Both the position numbers and the translations under genes were made by a program. Shown here piece by piece: positions 1 to 6,781 of a stretch of 14,713 bases of DNA. Positions within the stretch are counted from its first letter, which is position 1, and every line of letters begins with the position of its first letter. The DNA lies in NCBI GenBank assembly GCA_946481105.1, contig CAMLMM010000047.1, positions 1 through 14,713 on the forward strand, written 5' to 3'. The notes beneath the pieces are model-generated. The model was not told the DNA's origin. It saw only the letters and a list, made by a program, of their open reading frames with translations, and ran no database searches. This DNA comes from an uncultured Alphaproteobacteria bacterium. GTDB lineage: Bacteria > Pseudomonadota > Alphaproteobacteria > Micavibrionales > Micavibrionaceae.

Positions 1-321
1 TTCGGTGACGGTCGTTATGCGTCGCCGGTCTGGTCCCCGCGTGGTGACCTGATTGCCTTTGTTAAAATGCTGAAAGGCCAGTTTTATCTGGGCGTTATGC
101 GTCCGGATGGCACGGGTGAGCGCTTGATTACCAATGCTTTCCACGTCGAAGGACCAACCTGGGCACCGAACGGACGTGTGCTGTCTTACTTTAAGGAATC
201 GGCTGGCTCCGGCGGACGCTCTGCGGCATTGTACAGCATCGACCTGACAGGCCGGAATGAACGCAAGCTGAAGACTCCGGGCGATGGTTCCGACCCGGCG
301 TGGTCGCCGCTGAATCCATAA
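1..321 (+). CDS. tolB: TolB, periplasmic beta-propeller protein of the Tol-Pal system (3' end only)
   Basis: The reading frame is open from the first base and ends at a TAA, giving the last 106 residues; the N-terminal part lies outside the window. The visible part consists of beta-propeller blades with the recurring TolB signature: [27 protein letters not shown] and a final DPAWSPL. The segment [14 protein letters not shown] is also typical of alphaproteobacterial TolB. TolB is a periplasmic protein that binds the lipoprotein Pal and the Tol inner-membrane complex, and helps draw in the outer membrane at division. It is the only gene on this strand. A hairpin follows almost at once and the next gene is convergent, so pal is not directly downstream as it usually is. 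Identity is secure from motif recognition; the rest of the tol cluster is not visible. Confidence 0.93.
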   Translation, partial: FGDGRYASPVWSPRGDLIAFVKMLKGQFYLGVMRPDGTGERLITNAFHVEGPTWAPNGRVLSYFKESAGSGGRSAALYSIDLTGRNERKLKTPGDGSDPAWSPLNP

Positions 322-333
322 GAATGTGAACTT

Positions 334-359
334 AAAAGCCCCTGTTTCAGGGGCTTTTT
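334..359. terminator. Bidirectional intrinsic terminator between tolB and rppH
   Basis: An 11-bp perfect inverted repeat (AAAAGCCCCTG at 334-344, CAGGGGCTTTT at 348-358) encloses a 3-base TTT loop. The plus strand ends in a five-T run (355-359), and the stem's AAAA arm gives a T run on the minus strand. It lies between two convergent genes, 12 bases after the tolB stop and directly beyond the rppH stop, so it can end transcription from both sides. Confidence 0.9.
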
Positions 360-360
360 C

Positions 361-837
361 TTATCTGACTAAATCTTCAAATAAGGATACGACCTTGCGG
401 TATGTGTCCCGTTTAAACGGGACAATCAGGTCAACTGTATTTGCCAGCGGCACCCATTGCCAGTGACTGAACTCCTGCGGTTCATGCGCATCCAGCCGAA
501 CATCTGCGTCATTACCCGTGAACCGCATCGCGACCCAGGTCTGTTCCTGCCCGCGATATTGGCCACCCCAATGTTTGACGGATAATTCATACGGGACGTC
601 ATAGCGGATTTTTTCTTCGGCGATACGCAGCAGTTCAACTTGGGTGATGCCGGTTTCTTCGGCAAGTTCACGGAAGGCGGCGTGGGAAATATCCTCTTCA
701 TTATCGACGCCGCCCTGCGGCATCTGCCACGCGCCGGGGCTGTCGATACGCTGGCCGACGAATACATGCTTGTCGGCATTCATTAGGCAGATACCAACGC
801 AGGGGCGATAAGGAAGCAGATCACGATTACTGGTCAT
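361..837 (-). CDS. rppH: RNA pyrophosphohydrolase RppH (Nudix hydrolase)
   Basis: A 158-residue Nudix protein with a complete Nudix box at residues 42-64: Gly42, Glu48, Arg56-Glu57-Leu58, Glu60-Glu61, Gly63-Ile64, matching G-x5-E-x7-REU-xEExGU. The preceding WQMPQGG and the N-terminal YRPCVGICLMN are typical of the RppH branch (also called IalA or NudH in alphaproteobacteria). Length matches the family. RppH removes pyrophosphate from the 5' triphosphate of mRNA and so starts RNase E-dependent decay; some members also hydrolyse dinucleoside polyphosphates. The ATG overlaps the stop of the upstream deacetylase gene in an ATGA arrangement, so translation is probably coupled. It is the last gene of the minus-strand series, directly before the hairpin at 334-359. 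The function call rests on family motifs; substrate preference is inferred. Confidence 0.95.
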   Translation of the reverse strand: MTSNRDLLPYRPCVGICLMNADKHVFVGQRIDSPGAWQMPQGGVDNEEDISHAAFRELAEETGITQVELLRIAEEKIRYDVPYELSVKHWGGQYRGQEQTWVAMRFTGNDADVRLDAHEPQEFSHWQWVPLANTVDLIVPFKRDTYRKVVSLFEDLVR

Positions 838-1994
838 TGCGGCGCAGATTTCAGCCGAATGGCTGTGGATAGAGGAACAAGCTCAATGTCTTTGGCAGGC
901 AAGGTTTTCTTCCATTCGCGTATCTGGTCAAACAGGGCTGGATATGGATGAAAGAAGGCAACGGCCACTTTCTGGCCTGTAGCGAGAGATTCGAGTTTAG
1001 TCAGCGCAGCGGTTAATGACTGTTTGTCCGTCGCATGATCAAGCCACATATCGCTTTGGGCAAAGGGCATGGCCTCAGCCTGCGCTAATGGCTTAAGGCT
1101 GGCGTCATCGGGGGCCGCGACTGCGAAGCCTAAGCCACGTTTGGCGAGCATAGCCATGATATTTTCCAGGCCTTGGGGCGCCGTAGAAAAATCCGGCGCG
1201 ACAATGGAAACAGCCCCAACATAGCCGGTGGCCTTGCCCATGATGGTTTTCATGCGTGTTTCATTCTGAGCCTTCACGAGCCCTGCCAGAAGCGTAACAG
1301 GGCCGGGATCGTCTTTGCCGAAATCTTTCCCCTGCATCGGCAGTTCCATCCAGATTTCGTGCCCATAACTGCGCGCTCCGGTAATTTTGGGCTGCAATGC
1401 GCTGCCATAGGGGGAGGCCACAAATGAAATAGCGGATGGTAAGTTGACAATCGTGTCTTTGGTGAGTGCTTCTGATAGGCCGAAATCAACCATAACCAAT
1501 GCAACAAAAAATTTGGAATTATTTTTAGGCACAAAGTCCGGCTGATAGGCCTTAAACGGTGTCATGGCATCGCTTTCACGAATGACAGGCAATGAGCCAT
1601 ACGGGGTTACTTCATATAATCCTGCCAACGCATCTTCTGTAGGGTTTGAGTGCGGCTTATCATCTTCGGCCAAAACAGATTCAATGGTTACGGCCTGATC
1701 GGTAGGGGGGGGCTGGTCATGGGGTTCCAGTGTATTAGCCGGTATTTCCGGACCGGAATTGGTGGGTACGGGAAGTTTTTCAGGCTCTGCTTCCGGCATT
1801 GTCAGACTGACCTGAGCCATAACTTTGCCGGTCAATTTTTCGACGGGGGAAGGCATGGGAGAAAGCGTAAAGCTGCCAATAGCAAAAGCGGCTGCTAACG
1901 CAGATGATAAGCCCAGCATTGTGCGCAAGAAAAGGCGTACCGACAGGACATCATCCAGTTTCTGAGTCAGGCCTGTTATCCGCGCTTTGAACAT
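834..1994 (-). CDS. Divergent polysaccharide deacetylase family protein (YibQ-like), membrane anchored
   Basis: A 386-residue protein. Residues 1-21 are basic and probably cytoplasmic, about 22-45 form one membrane helix, about 46-150 form a Pro/Glu-rich linker, and about 160-380 form the divergent polysaccharide deacetylase (DUF610/YibQ) domain. The domain shows VMVDFGLSEALT near residue 170, SFVASPYGSAL, ARSYGHEIWMELPM with His212, DPGPVTLL, and FFHPYP with His349. The usual metal-binding Asp pair is reduced to one (Asp170), so catalysis is uncertain; alphaproteobacterial members often vary here. The biochemical role of the family is not settled. Its regular place between ctpA and rppH, and the periplasmic topology, point to cell-wall or envelope work. 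The gene starts 11 bases after the ctpA stop with no strong ribosome binding site, suggesting coupling, and overlaps rppH by four bases. Confidence 0.85.
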   Translation of the reverse strand: MFKARITGLTQKLDDVLSVRLFLRTMLGLSSALAAAFAIGSFTLSPMPSPVEKLTGKVMAQVSLTMPEAEPEKLPVPTNSGPEIPANTLEPHDQPPPTDQAVTIESVLAEDDKPHSNPTEDALAGLYEVTPYGSLPVIRESDAMTPFKAYQPDFVPKNNSKFFVALVMVDFGLSEALTKDTIVNLPSAISFVASPYGSALQPKITGARSYGHEIWMELPMQGKDFGKDDPGPVTLLAGLVKAQNETRMKTIMGKATGYVGAVSIVAPDFSTAPQGLENIMAMLAKRGLGFAVAAPDDASLKPLAQAEAMPFAQSDMWLDHATDKQSLTAALTKLESLATGQKVAVAFFHPYPALFDQIREWKKTLPAKDIELVPLSTAIRLKSAPQ

Positions 1995-2005
1995 GAATTA
2001 TCCGT

Positions 2006-3382
2006 CTATTTTTCGGTCTTCATCAAGGCCAGCCCGTGCAGCAGATCCAGCGCACGCGCTACTTGATAGTCACGTCCGGCCATCTCAGCATCTGGGTCAA
2101 GTGGCTTGGTATCCTGTGGCTTCAGACTGCTCTCAGGCACGACAACCTTCGCATCCGGTTTGGCTGCATCCGGATTGCTGATGGCGCCCTTCAGGTCAGC
2201 TTCATGAACATCCAGATCATTCAGCTTTTCAATCTTGGCTGGCTCAACAATGATGTCAGGCTCAATGCCTTTGGCCTGGATAGAACGGCCTGACGGTGTA
2301 AAGTAACGTGCAGTAGTCAGGCGCATTGCTCCGCCACCGGGCGTGGGGATGACCGTTTGAACTGAACCTTTTCCAAAAGATTTTGTCCCCATAACCACTG
2401 CGCGGCGATGATCCTGCAAAGCCCCGGATACAATTTCCGATGCCGATGCCGAACCACCGTTAATCAGGACAACGACAGGGAGCCCGTTTGCCAGGTCGCC
2501 GGGCAGAGCATTATCGCGCTTAATGGCATCTGCGTCGCGACCGCGTGTCGAGACAATTTCGCCACGGTCAAGGAAATCATCCGATACGGCAATGGCTTGA
2601 TCCAGCAATCCACCGGGGTTATTACGCAGATCAAGAATATAGCCGACGATTTTATCACCTTTTTCTTTTTTGATTTTCTCAAAAGCGTCCTTTAAGCCGG
2701 AACCTGTATTCTGGCTGAAAGACGAAATGCGGATATATCCAACATCACCGCCTTCGATATGCGAACGCACTGACTGGATTTTAATAATATCGCGCTTCAA
2801 CGTAACAAAAATTGGCTCACTGACATTTTCGCGGCGTATGGTCAGTTCAATAGAACTGCCGACTTTACCGCGCATCTGGTCGACTGCGTCGGACAAGGTC
2901 ATGCCCATGACAGGTTTTTTATCCAGATGCGTTATCAGGTCGCCGGCTTTAATACCAGCTTTGTACGCAGGAGTCCCGTCAATGGGGGATACGACTTTGA
3001 CAACACCCTCTTGCATAGTGACTTCAATGCCCAGCCCGCCGAATTCGCCCTTGGTCTGGACTTTCATATCGTCGAAATCTTTAGCCGTCATATATTCGGA
3101 ATGCGGGTCGAGGTTTGAAAGCATGCCTTTGATGGCGTATTCAATCAATTGCTGGTCGGTAATCGGTTCAACATATTTGGCGCGGACTGTTTCAAATACT
3201 TCGCCAAATAGGGCAAGATTGCGGTATGTATCTTCGTTGATTTGGCCTGTCTGCGCGGCTTCGTTTTTGGCCTGAGATGTTTTTTCATCTGCTGCGGGAG
3301 TTTTGTCCTGTGCATACACCTGGTGCGGCAGGAGTAAAGCTGTCGTTAAGAGCAGGGAAGCAAGGAAACGGGTGGGGGACAT
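2006..3382 (-). CDS. ctpA: Carboxyl-terminal processing protease, S41 family (CtpA)
   Basis: A 458-residue periplasmic protease. Residues 1-24 form a signal peptide with a VYA|QD-like cleavage site. A PDZ domain follows at about 112-200 (FGGLGIEV, GTPAYKAGIKAGDLI), then the S41 catalytic core at about 205-385. The Ser/Lys dyad is intact: Ser313 in NGGSASASEI, Lys338 in SFGKGSVQ, with Gln342 four residues on, the spacing known from CtpB and Prc. The conserved YIDLRNNPGG-like stretch appears as YILDLRNNPGG. The C-terminal tail of about 75 residues is charged and poorly conserved. CtpA proteases trim or destroy periplasmic proteins, in several bacteria cell-wall hydrolases, which fits the EnvC-type gene just upstream. 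The ATG at 3382 is supported by GGAG at 3389-3392, six bases away. Natural substrates cannot be told from sequence. Confidence 0.95.
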   Translation of the reverse strand: MSPTRFLASLLLTTALLLPHQVYAQDKTPAADEKTSQAKNEAAQTGQINEDTYRNLALFGEVFETVRAKYVEPITDQQLIEYAIKGMLSNLDPHSEYMTAKDFDDMKVQTKGEFGGLGIEVTMQEGVVKVVSPIDGTPAYKAGIKAGDLITHLDKKPVMGMTLSDAVDQMRGKVGSSIELTIRRENVSEPIFVTLKRDIIKIQSVRSHIEGGDVGYIRISSFSQNTGSGLKDAFEKIKKEKGDKIVGYILDLRNNPGGLLDQAIAVSDDFLDRGEIVSTRGRDADAIKRDNALPGDLANGLPVVVLINGGSASASEIVSGALQDHRRAVVMGTKSFGKGSVQTVIPTPGGGAMRLTTARYFTPSGRSIQAKGIEPDIIVEPAKIEKLNDLDVHEADLKGAISNPDAAKPDAKVVVPESSLKPQDTKPLDPDAEMAGRDYQVARALDLLHGLALMKTEK

Positions 3383-3407
3383 ACATTACTCCAGGCTGGA
3401 TAGGCAA

Positions 3408-4577
3408 TCAGTTTAAGTTCTTAAATTTCTGCGACGGGTTGACGGGATCACCCTGATATCTGAGTTCATAGTAAAGACGGTCAGAATCTCCGGGCAGGGA
3501 GCCCAAAGGTTCACCCGCATCAATATGTTGCCCTACGAATGTATCAATTTTTCCCAATCCTGCAACCAGACTGTGAAATTTATTTTTGTGTTCAAGCAGA
3601 ACAATTTGCCCATAATTACGGAACTCTCCGGCGTACCGCACAATCCCACCCAGCGGGGCAACAACAACGGCCCCAGGCCGGGATTGAAATGTTATGCCCT
3701 GACTTCTGGCCCCAATGCTATCATTTTGCCCGAAGCGAGTTTTAATAATACCTGAAACCGGTGGCTGACCTGTACCCAGGGCAGGAAGGCTGGCATCCAT
3801 TATAGCGTCCCCATCAGACTTTTTGTGGCTTGGCTTCGCAGCTTTTTTCCGGCGGGCTTCTTCAGTTTGTTTCTTCTGAATGGCTTCAATCAGATCGCGG
3901 AAATTACGTGCTTCTCTGGCCAGGCTGGCAATTTTGGCTTCCTGGGTGGATACGGCTTTTCGTGTCTCCTCCAGGGATTTTGACCGCTCTTTTATTAAGT
4001 CGTTCATGCGACCCTGTTCGGATTTCAGTTTTTTGGTCGTATCCAGCAAGGCCAGCTGATCGGCTTTAAGCTGATCCTCCAGGCTTTGTAATTTATCCAA
4101 ATTTTGTTTCAGTTTATCGGCGCGGCGGTTAATTTCTGGGAGCAGACTGGAAAGGACGGTGACGGCTTGTGCGGTTTCCAGGGGAGCGTCAGGACGTGCA
4201 ACCAGTGTTTCAGGGGGAAGGCGGCGTATACGTTCCAGAGCAAGGATAAGATCAGCCAGCTTTCTTTTGTCTTTCAGTAAACTGGTGCGCAGTGCGTCCT
4301 TCTGCTGTCCCACCTCGGCAAGGCGATTTTCAAGGTCACGCATATTATTTTCATGCTTTTGAACCTTGGCGGTTGTTGAAATCAAGCTGCCTTTAATACC
4401 TTTCATATCTTTTTCAAGCTTAGACTGTTCGGCCTTCAGCTTTTCCTGATTTGATTTTTCGGCCGCCATTTTTTCTTCAATCTTATCCAGCTCTGCTGAT
4501 TTTTTTGTAAGCGATGTTTCAGCGAAGGACGGTGCAGACAGAGAAAGAAGGATGGCGAGAAAGATAAAAAAGCGCAT
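3408..4577 (-). CDS. envC: EnvC-like murein hydrolase activator (coiled coil plus degenerate LytM/M23 domain)
   Basis: A 389-residue secreted protein. Residues 1-19 are a signal peptide ending SFA|ET. Residues about 22-255 form a long charged coiled coil rich in Lys, Glu and Leu. A short polar linker leads to a LytM-like domain at about 274-382. The zinc ligands expected of an active M23 peptidase are missing: the usual HxGxD segment reads SQGITF (about 292-297) and the HxHFE segment reads RLYYE (about 367-371), leaving only the lone His335. Loss of metal ligands is the hallmark of EnvC-type proteins, which activate N-acetylmuramoyl-L-alanine amidases at the septum instead of cutting peptidoglycan. 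Its ATG begins immediately after the rlmH TAG with no gap, and ctpA follows 25 bases later. The activator role is inferred; the partner amidase is not in the window. Confidence 0.88.
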   Translation of the reverse strand: MRFFIFLAILLSLSAPSFAETSLTKKSAELDKIEEKMAAEKSNQEKLKAEQSKLEKDMKGIKGSLISTTAKVQKHENNMRDLENRLAEVGQQKDALRTSLLKDKRKLADLILALERIRRLPPETLVARPDAPLETAQAVTVLSSLLPEINRRADKLKQNLDKLQSLEDQLKADQLALLDTTKKLKSEQGRMNDLIKERSKSLEETRKAVSTQEAKIASLAREARNFRDLIEAIQKKQTEEARRKKAAKPSHKKSDGDAIMDASLPALGTGQPPVSGIIKTRFGQNDSIGARSQGITFQSRPGAVVVAPLGGIVRYAGEFRNYGQIVLLEHKNKFHSLVAGLGKIDTFVGQHIDAGEPLGSLPGDSDRLYYELRYQGDPVNPSQKFKNLN

Positions 4578-5039
4578 CTAACCCTCACGGTGATACGGAT
4601 GGCCCGCGATAATCTGCTGCGCGCGGTATATCTGTTCCAGCAGCATGACGCGCACCATCATATGCGGCCAGGTTTGCTGGCCAAAACTCATGAGCATATT
4701 TGCTTTGCTGCGTATGGCATCGGTGAAGCCATCGGCTCCGCCGATAAGAAAAGTGAACTTTTCCTCGCCCGCGTCGCGTATCTTGCGTAATGTCTCGGCG
4801 AAATCGAGACTGCGCAGTCCATCGCCCCGTTCATCCAGAACAATAATGAATGAATTTGGATCGAGCTTATCGAGTATCTGGCGTTGCTCATGTTCTTGCT
4901 GGGTTTTTGGATCGGTATATTTGCTTTCGACTTCTATCAGCGAAAACGAAGATCGCAAGCGGCCAATATAATCCTGTTGCAGATCATAAAAGGGGCCTTT
5001 TTTATTTTTACCGACGGCGATCAGGTCAATCTTGAACAT
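4578..5039 (-). CDS. rlmH: 23S rRNA (pseudouridine1915-N3)-methyltransferase RlmH
   Basis: A 153-residue SPOUT-class methyltransferase, close to the 155 residues of the E. coli enzyme. It begins FKIDLIAVGK and contains IIVLDERGDG (66-74), the SAM-binding knot segment FLIGGADGF (97-105) and the C-terminal knot segment ending AGHPYHREG, all RlmH signatures. RlmH uses S-adenosylmethionine to methylate pseudouridine 1915 in helix 69 of 23S rRNA, acting on the assembled 70S ribosome. The local variant WPHMMVRVMLLEQ replaces the more common FPH-QLARVLLAEQ. The gene follows the response regulator after 43 bases and abuts envC exactly. No good ribosome binding site is visible before the ATG. It often sits directly after rsfS; here a response regulator gene lies between them. 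Identification is secure. Confidence 0.97.
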   Translation of the reverse strand: MFKIDLIAVGKNKKGPFYDLQQDYIGRLRSSFSLIEVESKYTDPKTQQEHEQRQILDKLDPNSFIIVLDERGDGLRSLDFAETLRKIRDAGEEKFTFLIGGADGFTDAIRSKANMLMSFGQQTWPHMMVRVMLLEQIYRAQQIIAGHPYHREG

Positions 5040-5082
5040 ATTTCAGTTCTAGATGATTCTGATTGTGAATTGAATGGTAAAA

Positions 5083-6099
5083 TCAGCTGGATGCGCTGGC
5101 TTCCACGGCTTCCTTCAGGCGCGCCTGCTGCATTTTGCTACGACTAATCATATAGCGGTTACAGGCGTTTTCCAGTTCGGTCTGAAAGTTTTCACCAATT
5201 TCACCACCATTACCTTTGATCTCATTATTAACCAGATGGCTCAGTGTCGTGTGGTGGGCTTTGACAATGGCCAAAGAATCTGCATCAAGTTCGTTGAGAT
5301 GTTCCAGAAAGTTCATCATGACGGCAGCCAGATCACCCAGGCGATCATATTTGAATATGCGGGAATTGGCTTTTATCTGCATAACCGGTGATACGACATT
5401 CTCAATGGCGCGGCGGCCAGGGTGGGCTTCGTTCCGGGCAGCGGTAATTGCCTGGTCCAGCTGTTTTAGGAAGTTATTCGCGTAAGGAACAAAATTGACC
5501 TTGTTGTCATCGAGGACTTTTTGCGCAAGCAGCGCAGCTTTTTCATCCAGATTACCCATACCGACTTTTGCCTGTAAGGCAGGGCTAGGTTTGATGGTCT
5601 GGACGCCCGATTTGGAGCCTGTGCGGCGGTTATCGCCTTCAAAATCGTCACATTCACGGCGGCGGCGGTCCGGGCCTCTATAAGCGTCAGTTATTATAAA
5701 ATCACGGGGTGATTTTATAATATGCATGATGCGCTTATTCAGGTCTTTGGCTGTAAAGGGCTTAACCACAATCTCGGTAACGCCATGGTTCCGGGCCATA
5801 TTAATTTTTTCAGCGCTGCCAAACCCCGTCATCAAGATGATGGGGGCCATCGTATTGGGTGAGTGGGAAGATGTCCTGATTCTTGTGACAAGTTCCATCC
5901 CATTGTCCAGGGGCATATTCCAGTCGGCAATAACGATGTCAGGCTTATTACGGCAAAAGGCTTCAAAGCCACGTTCGGTATCTGTAGAAAATGTAACAGT
6001 TCCGACACCCTGTGTTTTAAGGACGCTGACGATTAGCTCGCGCAGCGGGGCCATTTCTTCGATAACAAGTATGTGAAGCGGCTTGAGATTAAGTGCCAT
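5083..6099 (-). CDS. Orphan response regulator: REC domain plus GPDRRRR linker and helical C-terminal domain
   Basis: A 338-residue protein. Residues about 8-128 form a CheY-like receiver domain: acidic pair Glu14-Glu15, phosphoacceptor Asp59 in IVIADWNMP, Thr91 in LMTGFG and Lys113 in VVKPF, so the phosphorylation site looks intact. A basic linker at 140-160 contains RGPDRRRR and then GDNRR, a pattern I recall from many alphaproteobacterial receiver proteins. Residues about 165-330 are predicted helical, including SRIFKYDRLGDLAAVMMNFL, VKAHHTTLSHL and NEIKGNGGEIG. No helix-turn-helix, GGDEF, EAL or kinase motif is visible, so the output is unknown and probably works by protein contact. No histidine kinase lies nearby. 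The gene stands between rsfS and rlmH, preceded by 146 bases of AT-rich DNA with a hairpin, so it may have its own promoter. The receiver call is firm; the role is unknown. Confidence 0.85.
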   Translation of the reverse strand: MALNLKPLHILVIEEMAPLRELIVSVLKTQGVGTVTFSTDTERGFEAFCRNKPDIVIADWNMPLDNGMELVTRIRTSSHSPNTMAPIILMTGFGSAEKINMARNHGVTEIVVKPFTAKDLNKRIMHIIKSPRDFIITDAYRGPDRRRRECDDFEGDNRRTGSKSGVQTIKPSPALQAKVGMGNLDEKAALLAQKVLDDNKVNFVPYANNFLKQLDQAITAARNEAHPGRRAIENVVSPVMQIKANSRIFKYDRLGDLAAVMMNFLEHLNELDADSLAIVKAHHTTLSHLVNNEIKGNGGEIGENFQTELENACNRYMISRSKMQQARLKEAVEASASS

Positions 6100-6196
6100 T
6101 ATGCAATGTTAGTATCTCTTGAATACGATAAACATCATTTTATTTTACTAAATATGAAGGTGATTAGTCACTAGTGCAAAAGACATATATCTAAAG

Positions 6197-6227
6197 TATG
6201 CGGTCAGCCCCAAGAGCTGAACGCATA
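6197..6227 (-). terminator. Hairpin downstream of rsfS, possible terminator or leader element
   Basis: A 12-bp inverted repeat with one mismatch: TATGCG-G-TCAGC at 6197-6208 and GCTGA-A-CGCATA at 6216-6227, around a seven-base loop. It starts 18 bases beyond the rsfS stop on the minus strand. The sequence after it (CTTTAGATATATGTCTTTT) is T-rich but lacks a clean T run, so it may be a weak terminator, an RNA-stability hairpin, or a leader structure of the response regulator gene, whose start lies 97 bases further on. Confidence 0.45.
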
Positions 6228-6245
6228 ATAAGATTTGACAGCGAT

Positions 6246-6638
6246 TTACAGGCGTACGTGTGACGGGGCCTTGGATGATGAAGGCAGAATATCCATTTTC
6301 CACATTTTTTCAATGCTGTAGAACGCCCGGACTTCGGGGCGAAACAGATGCACAATCACATCGCCGCAGTCAACAACAACCCAGTCGGCAGCAGGCAACC
6401 CCTCGGTCCGCAGGACGGCGTTCGGTGTATTCTGCAGCTTTTCTTCAATTTTACCTGCCAGCGCGGCAACTTGGCGCGACGAGTTACCAGTTGCGATGAT
6501 CATATAATCAGCGATGGAGGTTTGACCCATCAGGTCGATAATTTCGATTTCTTCAGCCTTATTTTCATCCAGTACTTTGGCGATAAGGTCTTTCAGTTCT
6601 ACGGGAGAGTTTTCTCCCTGTGTAGGATGCGTGCCCAA
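6246..6638 (-). CDS. rsfS: Ribosomal silencing factor RsfS
   Basis: The family core is complete: ADYMIIATGNSSRQV (from about residue 43), EGLPAADWVVVDCGD, and VHLFRPEVRAFYSIEKMW near 96-113. RsfS binds ribosomal protein uL14 on the large subunit and blocks joining with the small subunit, lowering translation during starvation. I place the start at the TTG at 6638 (130 residues) because AAGGAG stands nine bases upstream (6648-6653). The frame also extends to another TTG at 6677 (143 residues), which has no comparable site; no ATG is available in that stretch. A C-terminal tail of about 17 residues (LPSSSKAPSHVRL) exceeds the E. coli protein. The gene follows nadD, its usual partner, after 143 bases carrying a possible promoter. 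Identity is secure; the start is likely but not proven. Confidence 0.93.
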   Translation of the reverse strand: MGTHPTQGENSPVELKDLIAKVLDENKAEEIEIIDLMGQTSIADYMIIATGNSSRQVAALAGKIEEKLQNTPNAVLRTEGLPAADWVVVDCGDVIVHLFRPEVRAFYSIEKMWKMDILPSSSKAPSHVRL

Positions 6639-6647
6639 GCTTTGTTG

Positions 6648-6653
6648 CTCCTT
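6648..6653 (-). promoter_or_regulatory. Ribosome binding site deciding the rsfS start
   Basis: AAGGAG on the minus strand, nine bases before TTG 6638. It lies inside the reading frame that would be coding if the upstream TTG at 6677 were used, so it argues for the shorter protein. Confidence 0.6.
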
Positions 6654-6707
6654 TCGTTGGGGTTGCACAACAGTCAAGCCGCGTGAGGCAGAAAGGCCCC
6701 AGCGGGT

Positions 6708-6737
6708 TGTATAGCAGATTGGTTATGCTTCTGTAAA
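6708..6737 (-). promoter_or_regulatory. Candidate sigma-70-type promoter upstream of rsfS
   Basis: On the minus strand, TTTACA (6732-6737; five of six matches to TTGACA) and TATACA (6708-6713; four of six to TATAAT) are separated by 18 bases. Transcription would begin around 6700, giving a leader of about 60 bases that contains the AAGGAG at 6648-6653. It would make the TTG at 6677 an unlikely start because it would leave only about 20 bases of leader. Judged by eye only. Confidence 0.4.
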
Positions 6738-6781
6738 ACTTTTTGATTTGATGGCGTAATACGATTCATCTTCATCTACTT

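Noticed and set aside
2670..3275. Open frame of 201 codons on the plus strand
   Set aside because: It lies wholly antisense to ctpA, whose motifs and ribosome binding site are clear. The translation has no recognisable domain and composition typical of an antisense shadow.
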